Shown here in pieces: positions 9,701 to 16,961 of a stretch of DNA of 64,000 bases. Numbering within the stretch: position 1 is the first letter of the stretch; each line of letters starts with the position of its first letter. A model generated the notes under the pieces. That model was not told where the DNA came from. It ran no database searches and saw only the letters and a program-made list of their open reading frames with translations. The stretch is from Faucicola osloensis_C (GTDB lineage: Bacteria; Pseudomonadota; Gammaproteobacteria; Pseudomonadales; Moraxellaceae). A program made the translations under genes and the position numbers. The stretch lies in NCBI GenBank assembly GCA_019353055.1, contig JABAHL010000007.1, forward strand, positions 60,728-124,727, written 5' to 3'.

Positions 9701-10145
9701 TTCAAGGCATTTTGATGAACAACTTTGTAATAGAAATTTTGACTTCAGAAAAAAGACAAAAAACTATGATTTAGAAGATGTTGGTGATTACGACGTTTTG
9801 CTCTACATCCCAGAAAAAAACATATGGGTTATGGCTGAATGTAAGTTCAATCAAACGCCTTTTTGCATGAAAGACATGAAGCGACTCAAAGAAACAATAT
9901 TTGGCAATCATAAAAAAAGCCATTTACCAAAAATCATGAAACGCTATGAGTTCTTAAAACAAAATCATCAAAAAATCGCTGAATTCCTCGGCTACCCTAA
10001 AACTAGTGATGAACTACCCACAATTAAAAATTTGTATATCGCAAAATCGATTAATTGGATTCATCGAGGCTATTCAATGAATAGCAATATTGAGTTTTTA
10101 CAGTTAGATAATTTGGATTATTGGATAAGAGAACATCTGCTTTAA
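6744..10145 (+). CDS. Large protein with PD-(D/E)XK-like C-terminus; 3' part of the IS-interrupted gene
   Basis: The open frame actually continues upstream to the IS boundary at 6663 (THQKFLNSYQDFAKF and onward), with no ribosome site at the 6744 ATG. The original product therefore began at 5070 and had about 1266 residues. The visible 1133 residues are mostly helical with no recognised central domain. Near 1010-1035 of this fragment, VGDYDVLLYIP and then VMAECKF give the Asp ... Glu-x-Lys spacing of PD-(D/E)XK nucleases. The neighbourhood (ubiquitin-like operon, restriction system) suggests a defence-type nuclease, which is inference. Whether the fragment is still translated is doubtful. Confidence 0.65.
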   Translation: MYEDYIPEIDFGEVKYQLNDKIYQIFYGCRFDNIGDYITAFATLHGQKHEALEELTLAISIQDYIIKQLSHRIEMPYHVPSNGHLEVPSLEFWQHCKSAIENFSDHFPNLPQKYIKMLGSETRYQNSSAFSHAFMSIQINQGLAILINDRYYPLSIRNNVSVVIEQWAENQTAYDSLAYNLLDFLGKRLTLLNHQPMQLVTKGKMYDEFITAVIPCSGKTYLIIACDGNGNIPKRFEKIFNKALKSEFGFKEIESHRMLSMTHPDGRPLMRNDFEVLYVVNVVSTTMQFHRLPEVGRYFCFIDFIAIFDSIANIEEIDQFFKLLDVYADKISSPVYSFMDMFAFFKQQHGIIEQGAVKYYKFFIDPHTGSNWRFTNLRDYWKNLTVRFPNNDSKWLPIRGYEGIQCFASNDKNLISWSAQINSTAIHFIVDFRTIRKFMQINDEILLFFLETAADALAQRAIIIENLSIIKQYQTISFICELDDSQVIESEFELPKAKGNLTDNLIWQMYEKTPTNLTILLTVNVIATIEESKNSPNSQFQGKLCKALLAIIYEANYSELENETIELLEQTYNAIKRVEVGAGSRRFDSKASFTLLPEPEHYMLARKALAQIIKVHDYKPKCYELQAAKELMNVVAIEYLNVVQQFLQRFNKKILLQALLERYDAFIQQYHRDKHTIVASLAHQVKFDRQTEAVHLQKEFNKHSSNYRFLIERVVANTVSGDQIPTHEDIKQAVAYTTWLLTLYTSSDILHHGLDVGGIEISNEYVPNVFYAFMDGEFDQQFGRELANYQLGITTNEADNLGSQIASEFLPQINDAFMQDIGFSFTRLLQIHDVLFGWAAVNHIEMANSYRESAETIIDICFSQLLDIDPNNLLQVKAEIRKVLEFLTLEPTKIFLKPDGVTEESSTFVSEYRKRGHRINIRPLIQVDDKLMWSAGCVYRSFMIWQDKVGEGGLPADFPWNNVNNTLDIIKTKIEKELEIAAYQVFSRHFDEQLCNRNFDFRKKTKNYDLEDVGDYDVLLYIPEKNIWVMAECKFNQTPFCMKDMKRLKETIFGNHKKSHLPKIMKRYEFLKQNHQKIAEFLGYPKTSDELPTIKNLYIAKSINWIHRGYSMNSNIEFLQLDNLDYWIREHLL

Positions 10146-10154
10146 TAGTATTGC

Positions 10155-10418
10155 TAAAGAGCTCATTACATAGCGTACGCCCCTTTGCCTGAGATTAGCA
10201 ACCTCAAGATCAATAAACTCACTGGCACCCTCGGGTGCTGAGGTAATATCATCGCTATGATAACCACCATAACTTGTCAAATTATAATAATTGACCATAT
10301 CAAGGTGACCAAAGTCTTAATCTAAAAAAACGGCTGACAAATCAATATCAGCTCGCCTCTCCCCTTGTTTCCAATACACAAACAGGCGCAGCGTTTTAGC
10401 CTCAGGTAGGTTTAAAAG
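10155..10418 (-). pseudogene. TerD-like gene remnant
   Basis: Read on the minus strand, one frame gives LRLFVYWKQGERRADIDLSA, a TAA stop near 10320, then in the same frame YNLTSYGGYHSDDITSAPEG, followed by ASEFIDLEV and GVRYVMS. This is the typical order of a TerD-superfamily core (tellurium-resistance/stress proteins): the acidic Asp-Leu-Ser strand, the His-Ser-x-Asp-Ile loop, Ala-Ser-Glu-Phe-Ile-Asp, and the RYV strand. Both ends are missing and one stop interrupts it, so it is a decayed fragment. It lies directly against the end of the nuclease-like gene. Confidence 0.6.
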
Positions 10419-10721
10419 CTACCTTGTGGAATGGTTTACAGTAAAATTAGCGAATTAAAAAAAGAAAACAGTAAACTGATGCGTGTTATCAAAAAAAACA
10501 AAGCCAAGCTAACGACAAAAATCGTACTAAGGAACAAGCAAAAATAGCAATTCACTAGTAATTATTTTGCGAATTCCTTAGTCTTCGTTTGATTATTTAA
10601 TTTTTCACTGGTTACGCTTATAGCATATATATCAAATCATGCAAAATACCATTTACTTATTTGGCAAAACGAAAATAAATATAGCGCTATTCAATCTAAT
10701 TAAAATTCATTCATCTAACTA
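10419..10721. other. Intergenic region between TerD remnant and mobilisation genes
   Basis: I see only a weak 38-codon frame (10431-10547) rich in lysine and no clear ribosome site or structure. The region probably marks the left junction of the plasmid-derived segment. Confidence 0.3.
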
Positions 10722-11045
10722 TTAATTGAATGGGTTAGGTTGTAACTCCTGATGAGCTTGAATTGTATTCTGATTATTTGGCAGTTGTGAATATTGTGGT
10801 TGACTATCAGCGATTTTTTTTAGCTCATTAACTACACTCTCAAGTCTTTTTTTATCTGTATCACGATTTACTTCATTTGCAATCCAATCAATCATTTTTC
10901 TAGCAACTTGTGGGTTTTTACGAGCCATTGCTAACATCATCCCACCAATGATAATTTTTTGACCATTTTCAGTTTCTCGCTTTTTTTCTTTTAGTGCGTT
11001 TAACTGTGCTTCTTTGCTTGCAATCTTTTCTTCTAGCGTTGCCAT
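10722..11045 (-). CDS. Small coiled-coil mobilisation accessory protein (MobC-like position)
   Basis: This 107-residue protein starts with a long charged coiled coil (residues 3-30, EEKIASKEAQLNALKEKK), has a central basic helix (AMARKNPQVARKMIDWIANE) and a polar tail rich in Gln, Pro and Asn. It is divergent from the relaxase gene across the oriT-like region, the usual place of the MobC-type relaxosome accessory protein in MobQ plasmids. Function is inferred from position and composition. No strict MobC signature is visible. Confidence 0.6.
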   Translation of the reverse strand: MATLEEKIASKEAQLNALKEKKRETENGQKIIIGGMMLAMARKNPQVARKMIDWIANEVNRDTDKKRLESVVNELKKIADSQPQYSQLPNNQNTIQAHQELQPNPFN

Positions 11046-11153
11046 TTAAATTATCCCCCTATATGTTGTGCTTTTAAGCATTTTATCATATCATTTCATC
11101 AACGTTAAGTTAATTCTTTGGGGGTGTATGATCCGGCGTTCTTTCACGAAGTG

Positions 11154-11310
11154 CGAACTTAGGAGTTGAAAATTCAAATTCCGCTAACGCTACATTTTAA
11201 TTTTCAACGTCCAGTTCGGCAGGGGCAAGCCCCTACAACCCCACCGCGCCCCTTTAACCAATTGCTAAAATAGCAGGTATTGGTTAAACGTGGCTCGGCA
11301 AAAAGCAAAA
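11154..11310. other. Putative oriT region with nested inverted repeats
   Basis: An imperfect 20-bp inverted repeat spans 11154-11218 (outer CGAACT/AGTTCG; inner perfect GTTGAAAATT at 11165-11174 against AATTTTCAAC at 11199-11208). A GGGGC-AA-GCCCC hairpin follows near 11222, then AACCAA/TTGGTT arms around a TGCTA/TAGCA stem. It lies between divergent mobilisation genes and immediately upstream of the relaxase, where MobQ-type oriT sites are found. The nick site is not identified. Confidence 0.55.
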
Positions 11311-11326
11311 GCAATCAAGGCTTAAA

Positions 11327-13552
11327 ATGGCAATTTATCATCTATCAGCTAAACCCGTACAACGAAGTAAAGGCAGATCAGTAGTTGCTGCTATTGCTTA
11401 TCGTGCAGGTTGTGTGATTTTGGATAAACGCACAGGGATAAAACACGATTATACGAAGAAATATAAGTCAGGCGGTATTGTCCATTCTGAGATTGTTGTG
11501 CCTGATGGCGTTAATAAGCCAAGCCGTAATGATTTGTGGAATTGGGCGGAGTTATCAGAAAAGAGAAAAGATGCTTGTACGGGCCGAGAGTATGAGGTGA
11601 ATTTACCGTATGAGTTGTCTGATCAACAACGTGTTTCACTGACCCAAAATTTTTCAAAGTTTATTTCTAATCAGTTTGGGATTGCAGTGGATTTTTCTAT
11701 TCATAAACCGACCCAAAGGGATGTTAAGGGTGGCGCAGATCCTCGTAATTACCATGCGCATATTATGACCACTACCCGAAAAATCACTAATGATGGTTTG
11801 ACTGAAAAAGCTGATATAGAAAAAGCAGGACGTAAGCGAAAATTAGATTTGGAAAATATTCGCAAGCTATGGGCTGATACGACCAATAAATTTTTGAAAA
11901 TGGCAGGTTTAGAACAGCGTATTGATCATCGTTCATTAGAGGCCCAGGGCGTAAACCGTAAGCCAACGATTAAAATGGGTTGGGAGAGTATGGCAGCTGA
12001 GCGAGCAGGGCATAAGACGATAAAAGGCAATATCAATAGAGCTATACAGGCTGATAATGAGCAATTAGCGCAGTTTGAAGTAGACTTGAAGTTATTACAA
12101 CGTCAAGCCGAATTGGAACGGGCTAAAGAAGCTAAACGCCAAGCTGATGAGGCATTTGAAAAGATATTTTACGAAACGCTAGGAGCAATGCTTAAGCAAT
12201 CTGAGCAGCGGCGTCAAGAAAAGTTACGTCTTGAGCGTGAGCGTCAAGAGCAAGAACTACAGGAACAGTTACGGCTTGAGCTGGAGCGTCAAGAGAAACA
12301 GAGAAAAGCTTATGAGCAACGAATTACAAGATTTACTAGACAAACAGGACGAGCAGATAAAGCAATTGCTAGAAGTAAACAGAGAATTACGGCTACAAAA
12401 CAAAGAATTGATGGAGCAGAACAAGCACAGGCAGGCGCAATTCCAGATCCAAAACGATATTCTGGAGGGCTTTCACAATTACGATTACATTGCAAACGAA
12501 TTAAGCGAAACGTTGACAACACAGAACAAACAATTGAGCGAGCAAGTCGACTTATTGACAACGCAAAACGTTTCATTGAGCGCACACAACAAACAATTAA
12601 TGGAACAAATCAAGAAATTAAGCAACTAGAACAACAACGGCAAGAGAAGGCTGGACAAGAACAATTGCGACTTGAGCAGGAACGCCAGGAGAAGGCTCGA
12701 CAAGAACAGCTGCGGCTTGAGCAGGAACGATATAAGCGGTCCATGCTACTAGAATGCCCATTTTTTGATACGCCATTGGCACAATTAGCCAAGCCACAGC
12801 TGAGTGTAAAAATTATTGAAGGGAGATTTCCGCTACAAAAACAAATTGTCAGTATTGAATACGCGTTCAATCTTTATAAACAATTTGCTAGTAAAAATTG
12901 GATATCTGATTCTGGAGAGACAATAGCTCTTGAGTTTGAGGGAGTCCATCAAAACAACAAAACTGAACAACTTATGTGTGACAGATTTATTGAACTTACG
13001 GATAAAAAAGAGACGCAGAAACTTGAAGAGTTGGTCTATGATTTTCTAACCAAAACTCCGTTTGAACTTCACCTAATAAGAAAGGCAGAGTTTACAGGTG
13101 AAATGAGTGCCGTCAGATACAACGCCTACACCGACAAAATTAGTTTTTATTCAAAACTGGATTTCCAAATTCAAAGAGATGGCTTTAGTATGGCAAACAA
13201 GCTACAAAACAATGCCCAGCCTGAAGAGATTAACAAAAACCAGTCAAAAATTAGTATTGAGCAACTGATCAAAAATCTTGACTGCAAAAAATATTATGAG
13301 CCTAGACAGCATCGAGATTTAAACTTGGTTGAATTTCTACAACAAACCAATGCGACCATCTCAAAAAGCGAACTGGAAAAGGTGAATGATACGATCGAAG
13401 AGTTGGTTGTTGCTGAACAAGCCCAGCAAGAGCAGTTACGGCTTGAGCAAGAACGCAAGGCGCAAGTTGAGCCTAAATACAGAAGTCCAATGAGAGAAAA
13501 CTATACGTCAAATACCAAAGACAGAGATGATGGCCCAAGCTTCAACTTTTGA
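11327..13552 (+). CDS. mobA: MobA/MobL family relaxase
   Basis: This 741-residue protein begins with MAIYHLSAKPVQRSKGRS and AAIAYRAG, the MobA/MobL opening that contains the nicking tyrosine (about Tyr25). It also has the metal-binding motif NYHAHIMTTTR near residue 145. Residues about 250-470 are a long Gln/Glu/Arg coiled coil with repeated QEQLRLEQER units; the C-terminal part is unrecognised. It would nick plasmid DNA at oriT and lead transfer with help from another element's secretion system, since none is present here. A second coiled-coil frame overlaps residues 329-434. Confidence 0.9.
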   Translation: MAIYHLSAKPVQRSKGRSVVAAIAYRAGCVILDKRTGIKHDYTKKYKSGGIVHSEIVVPDGVNKPSRNDLWNWAELSEKRKDACTGREYEVNLPYELSDQQRVSLTQNFSKFISNQFGIAVDFSIHKPTQRDVKGGADPRNYHAHIMTTTRKITNDGLTEKADIEKAGRKRKLDLENIRKLWADTTNKFLKMAGLEQRIDHRSLEAQGVNRKPTIKMGWESMAAERAGHKTIKGNINRAIQADNEQLAQFEVDLKLLQRQAELERAKEAKRQADEAFEKIFYETLGAMLKQSEQRRQEKLRLERERQEQELQEQLRLELERQEKQRKAYEQRITRFTRQTGRADKAIARSKQRITATKQRIDGAEQAQAGAIPDPKRYSGGLSQLRLHCKRIKRNVDNTEQTIERASRLIDNAKRFIERTQQTINGTNQEIKQLEQQRQEKAGQEQLRLEQERQEKARQEQLRLEQERYKRSMLLECPFFDTPLAQLAKPQLSVKIIEGRFPLQKQIVSIEYAFNLYKQFASKNWISDSGETIALEFEGVHQNNKTEQLMCDRFIELTDKKETQKLEELVYDFLTKTPFELHLIRKAEFTGEMSAVRYNAYTDKISFYSKLDFQIQRDGFSMANKLQNNAQPEEINKNQSKISIEQLIKNLDCKKYYEPRQHRDLNLVEFLQQTNATISKSELEKVNDTIEELVVAEQAQQEQLRLEQERKAQVEPKYRSPMRENYTSNTKDRDDGPSFNF
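12312..12629 (+). CDS. Overlapping coiled-coil frame inside mobA (MobB-like arrangement)
   Basis: A separate frame within mobA runs 105 codons from ATG 12312. The product begins MSNELQDLLDKQDEQIKQLL and keeps leucine/asparagine heptads (ELRLQNKELMEQNK; TTQNKQLSEQV; SAHNKQLMEQIKKL) over its whole length. The regular heptads argue against a chance frame, and IncQ plasmids do encode mobB inside mobA in another frame. Alternatively, the heptads are a by-product of repeated CAA-rich codons in mobA. A purine-rich AGAGAAAAG precedes the ATG. Confidence 0.4.
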   Translation: MSNELQDLLDKQDEQIKQLLEVNRELRLQNKELMEQNKHRQAQFQIQNDILEGFHNYDYIANELSETLTTQNKQLSEQVDLLTTQNVSLSAHNKQLMEQIKKLSN

Positions 13553-13632
13553 TAGCTAACTTCTGTAATAATGTGATTTGAAATAGCGCGTCAATCCCTC
13601 CCTTTTTGATAATTTCATCACCTATTCATTGC

Positions 13633-14355
13633 TAAATGTGGACGGATAAAATCGCAAAATAGCCCTTTTTTAGCAATTTCGATGTAGTTTTAGCCTTAAA
13701 TGTGGACGGATAAAATTCGCCAACTCAGCTATTACAGCAGAAAGTGGAGAAAATATTATAAAAAAGTTATCACAGCATAGATTCGACAGGTTTTAGAAGG
13801 TAAATACCTTAAAAATCTTCTATACCACGAACATTTTAGGAAAATACCACGAATAACTTGAATTGCTTTCGTGGTATTTTTTAAGTTTATTCAGATTTTT
13901 ACCTCTAAATGTGGACGGATAAAATCGTAAAATAGCCACTTTTTAGCAATTTCGACGTAATTTTGGGCTTAAATGTGGACGGATAAAATTGGCTAATTCA
14001 GCTACTACAGCAGGAAGTGGAGAAAATATTATAGAAAAGTTTTCTCAACATAAGATTCAACAGGTTTTAGAACACAAAGACCTTAAAAATCTTCTAGACC
14101 ATGAATATTTTAGAAAACACCACGATTAACTTGAATTACTTTCGTGGTATTGAGCTAAAAAAGAGTATATCTTTGGGGAATTTTGAAATGAAATTGATCA
14201 ATATGACGAACATTTTAGGAAATATGAAGAATACATTTTGAAACATTCGTCATATCTGTTAAGGAAATCGTAATTTTATCTCCAAATGTGGACGGATAAA
14301 ATCGCACAATAGTCCTTTTTTAGCAATTTCGACGTATTTTTGGGCTTAAATGTTA
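13633..14355. repeat. 273-bp tandem repeats carrying five copies of a 20-bp motif
   Basis: The motif TAAATGTGGACGGATAAAAT occurs at 13633, 13697, 13906, 13970 and, with one change, at 14283. The first pair and second pair are each 64 bases apart and are offset by exactly 273 bases. The intervening sequence is also duplicated (CAGCAG, GTGGAGAAAATATTATA and a CACGAA/TTCGTGG hairpin). A partial third copy starts at 14283. No gene lies in this 1.2-kb stretch. It could be a plasmid origin, incompatibility or partition region, or a protein-binding array. Confidence 0.75.
13843..13878. other. Hairpin AATACCACGAA / TTCGTGGTATT within the repeat unit
   Basis: Perfect 11-bp arms (13843-13853 and 13868-13878) are followed by a T run. 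The second repeat unit holds a diverged version near 14117-14151. Related arms ATATGACGAA/TTCGTCATAT occur at 14201-14255 and 14391-14424, so the same hairpin type recurs with two different stem sequences. Confidence 0.55.
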
Positions 14356-14390
14356 ATTTTTTATTTTTATAATTAGTACTGAAAGCTAAT

Positions 14391-14424
14391 ATATGACGAA
14401 TAAATTTAAAATCATTCGTCATAT
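14391..14424. other. Perfect inverted repeat ATATGACGAAT / ATTCGTCATAT
   Basis: Perfect 11-bp arms at 14391-14401 and 14414-14424 surround a 12-base AT-rich loop; a third TTCGTCATAT half-site follows near 14436-14445. This is the last of the recurring CGAA/TTCG hairpins in the non-coding block. Confidence 0.5.
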
Positions 14425-14478
14425 TTCCTACACTCTTCGTCATATGAAAAAACTTTATTATTCTAGATAAGCACTAAC

Positions 14479-14510
14479 AAGGCTCTAATTATATTCTAAA
14501 TTAGAGCCTT
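14479..14510 (+). terminator. Terminator-like hairpin
   Basis: The perfect 12-bp arms AAGGCTCTAATT (14479-14490) and AATTAGAGCCTT (14499-14510) enclose 8 bases and are followed by TTTTG. It could end a transcript crossing the repeat block and insulate the restriction operon. Confidence 0.55.
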
Positions 14511-14659
14511 TTGATTATGTTTAGAGTCTTGTGGAGTTAATCAGCACCCATTTAAGTTAGGATTTTATTTTGGCGTACTTATAACTCTACTTTTATTCTG
14601 AATATATTAAATCTTGTTTACATTAAGCAAACAAAAAAATTAATCATTTTTTAGTACCA

Positions 14660-14688
14660 TGTTTACATTATCAAAATGATAGTATAAT
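14660..14688 (+). promoter_or_regulatory. Promoter of the restriction-modification operon with internal palindrome
   Basis: TATAAT at 14683-14688 is preceded 17 bases earlier by a TGTTTA -35-like hexamer (14660-14665). A TATCA-AAA-TGATA palindrome lies between them. A second TGTTTACATTA copy sits about 43 bases upstream within a TTGTTT/AAACAA repeat. The layout suggests a controlled promoter, as restriction operons often need. Confidence 0.45.
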
Positions 14689-14765
14689 ATAGCCTCAATT
14701 TAACCATTTTCTCGTACAATTTGTATTACTCGGAAACAATTAATATTATTAGAGGAGTCTTAATT

Positions 14766-14942
14766 ATGGTTAAAACCCCACACTTTCAAGCTCGTCAAAA
14801 TCAACGTGGTATCAGTCAGCTTATGGTTGATGTGGTTATGGCATTTGGAGAATCATCAGGTGATAAGGTTATTCTGAATAAAAAACTAGCCATTCAATTA
14901 AAACGTGAAGTGAGCTTCATTATCAAACAACGAAAAATTTAA
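14766..14942 (+). CDS. Small DUF4258-like protein at the head of the RM operon
   Basis: This 58-residue protein starts at the ATG with a good GAGGAG site upstream. FQARQNQRGISQLMVDVVMAFGE resembles the opening His/Arg helices of DUF4258 proteins, which are related by fold to toxins of small TA-like pairs. It is followed 10 bases later by another small gene and then the methylase-like gene, all in one direction. A regulatory or toxin-antitoxin-like role in the operon is inference only. Confidence 0.6.
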   Translation: MVKTPHFQARQNQRGISQLMVDVVMAFGESSGDKVILNKKLAIQLKREVSFIIKQRKI

Positions 14943-14952
14943 GGAGAATGCT

Positions 14953-15129
14953 ATGAAGCTATCTATTCTTGATGCTTTGGTAAACAATGGTGATTTGGAT
15001 ACTGCTCAATTAATTCAAATCGAAAGAGTACTCACCAAAATTATTGATAAAGGCGGTGTGACCGTTGTTTGCAGCGATATGACGTTTATTACTAGCTACA
15101 ACTGTAACAAACGTGGATTAACTAAATAA
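14953..15129 (+). CDS. Small conserved-looking protein following the DUF4258-like gene
   Basis: This 58-residue protein (MKLSILDALVNNGDLDTAQL...) has a good AAGGAG ribosome site placed across the previous gene's end. It is 14 bases upstream of the next gene. Its composition is acidic to neutral, with helical character followed by a beta-rich end (GVTVVCSDMTFITSYN). I do not recognise the family. Pairing with the DUF4258-like protein and tight coupling suggest the two products act together. Confidence 0.6.
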   Translation: MKLSILDALVNNGDLDTAQLIQIERVLTKIIDKGGVTVVCSDMTFITSYNCNKRGLTK

Positions 15130-15143
15130 TATACAAGGTTATT

Positions 15144-16916
15144 ATGAACAATACAGCAATTACTAATTATATTTATGAAGCCAGTAATTCTTTGCGTAGC
15201 TTGGTGGGAGAAAACCCCATTGATGTTGCGATTAAGGTGCTCATTCTCAAGGTGCTTCTATCCGAATCCCATTTTGCTCTTCACACAGTTGAAGGTTGGA
15301 AGGATTTGTTATCAAGTTCTCCTGATGGCTTATCGACAGCTACCTGGGCGATATTGAGTGATAACAACGTTTTCAAAAAAATTACTCCAGAGACGTTGGT
15401 TAAAATTATTGCTATCGCGAATGAGATGGGCATTAACGAAATTCAACCGCAGGATTTTTCGCTATTGACTCACGTACAGTCCGATAATGGTAGGAATTCT
15501 GGTCGCCTGTATTACAAACAAGGTTATGTTGAGCTAGTGCTCGCTATGGCTGAGATTAATGAGCAGTCTAGGATCTACACAACATCACCTGCAACTTTAT
15601 CCATTCTTGGAGATATATTGCCGAAAGTTAAAGAAGTGGCTTACGAGTCATTTGAGCTATCTTATTTGACACAGGCTTTTAAAGAGCTTTATAAAGATAA
15701 AGTGGTTATCGAATTTAGCGATGTGTACCTTAATCCCAAGTTCATTAAAGATGGTAAACTGCAAAAGTTTGATACAGGCATAACGTTCCCGCCTTTTGGT
15801 ATGCGATTGACTAATATTAATGAAATTGTCAATTCAGATCAATTGAGTCGATTTAAGTTTGAGTCTCGTAGTTCTGAGTCATTAACGATTCAACATGTCA
15901 TGGCTCACTGTACAAACATAGTAGTGGCAACCGTTCCTTTAGGTGTCTTATTTAATACAATTGAGCGAGAATTTCGTCAGCACCTTATTAAAAATGGCTT
16001 GCTTAAGACTATTATATTCTTGCCATCGGACTCAATGACAGGTACAAGCATCCCCACAGCAATCTTGGTCATTGATTTAAAAGGTGGTCACGAAAGTGTT
16101 CGATTTGTCGATGTGGAGATGGCTGGTTATACGGAAAAAGAGCGTCGATCAGTTAATCTTATCAAGGTTGATGAGTTAATTACTAAAATTAATAGTAATG
16201 AGGATTTTGAAGGTATTGCTACCATCAGCAATACCGCAATTGCCGAAAATAAATTTGATTTGACCGCAGGACATTATCCGTTAAGTCAAGCAGATAAAGA
16301 ATTTAATGAATTTTTGCAAAGTCGAGAAGCGATTTCACTTTCTAAAATTGTCAATTTTGAACGTGCTTTGCCAGTGACGGTTAGAAACAGTGAGGATAAA
16401 ACAGCGATACGATTGTGGGAAGCGTCATCTAATGATTTAAACAATGATTATTTGCAACAACCTGCTCGAGATATCATGGTAGCTAATCGCACTTTAGATG
16501 AGTTTGAAGACTGTTTTCTGCGACCCAAGGATATTTTAATCATCACTAAAGGGGCAAATATTGGCAAGGTTTCTTTTGTCCCTGAGACTGCTCCCGATAT
16601 TGGTGAGAATGGTTGGGTGGCTAGTCAGTTCGTTACGGTATTACGCATTAAGCGGTCTTCGACTATAACCGCTGAAGCCTTGTTTGTTTTCTTGCGTTCT
16701 GAAGTGGGACAAAAGTTATTATCAAAGTTCTCGGTAGGAACATCTGTTGCAAATTTACCATTAGGCACTTTGAAAAATCTTGAGGTTTTTGTGCCGACAG
16801 AAGATGAACAAGCTAAGGCTTTAGATATCGTACAGCAAGATATGGTGGCGGATAAGCAAATCCAGCAAATTATTGAGCAAAAATCACAACGTTATAAGAG
16901 CTTATGGTCAATGTAA
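15144..16916 (+). CDS. Degenerate N6-methylase-like protein fused to one HsdS-type recognition half
   Basis: This 590-residue protein follows the HsdM fold by layout but lacks its key residues. No DPACGSG-type SAM loop is visible where expected (about 170), and the catalytic NPPF is replaced by FPPFG (about 213-217). After the methylase-like part (to about 390), the sequence turns into a single HsdS-like target-recognition domain (MVANRTLDEF ... VASQFVTVLRIK) and a terminal coiled coil with LPLGTLKNLEVFVPTEDEQ. It is co-directional with the complete M, S and R genes, 45 bases before hsdM. It may be a structural or specificity subunit or a regulator of the restriction enzyme. Confidence 0.7.
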   Translation: MNNTAITNYIYEASNSLRSLVGENPIDVAIKVLILKVLLSESHFALHTVEGWKDLLSSSPDGLSTATWAILSDNNVFKKITPETLVKIIAIANEMGINEIQPQDFSLLTHVQSDNGRNSGRLYYKQGYVELVLAMAEINEQSRIYTTSPATLSILGDILPKVKEVAYESFELSYLTQAFKELYKDKVVIEFSDVYLNPKFIKDGKLQKFDTGITFPPFGMRLTNINEIVNSDQLSRFKFESRSSESLTIQHVMAHCTNIVVATVPLGVLFNTIEREFRQHLIKNGLLKTIIFLPSDSMTGTSIPTAILVIDLKGGHESVRFVDVEMAGYTEKERRSVNLIKVDELITKINSNEDFEGIATISNTAIAENKFDLTAGHYPLSQADKEFNEFLQSREAISLSKIVNFERALPVTVRNSEDKTAIRLWEASSNDLNNDYLQQPARDIMVANRTLDEFEDCFLRPKDILIITKGANIGKVSFVPETAPDIGENGWVASQFVTVLRIKRSSTITAEALFVFLRSEVGQKLLSKFSVGTSVANLPLGTLKNLEVFVPTEDEQAKALDIVQQDMVADKQIQQIIEQKSQRYKSLWSM

Positions 16917-16961
16917 CCTTAGCTTTACCTAACCCAAAAATTACAACCAATTGGAAATTGT

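Noticed and set aside
10104..10298. A 64-codon minus-strand frame as an independent gene
   Set aside because: It overlaps the end of the nuclease-like gene and its N-terminal part matches the interior of a TerD core interrupted upstream by a stop, so it is part of the pseudogene.
10431..10547. A 38-codon lysine-rich plus-strand frame
   Set aside because: No clear ribosome site, low complexity, and it lies against a decayed gene; insufficient evidence for a gene.
12610..12870. Cys/Ser-rich minus-strand frame opposite mobA
   Set aside because: Its composition is the direct mirror of the Gln/Glu-rich coiled-coil codons on the plus strand.
13633..14355. CRISPR array interpretation of the repeated motifs
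   Set aside because: The 20-bp motifs are few, spacings are 64, 209 and about 313 bases, the intervening sequence is itself duplicated, and no cas genes are present.
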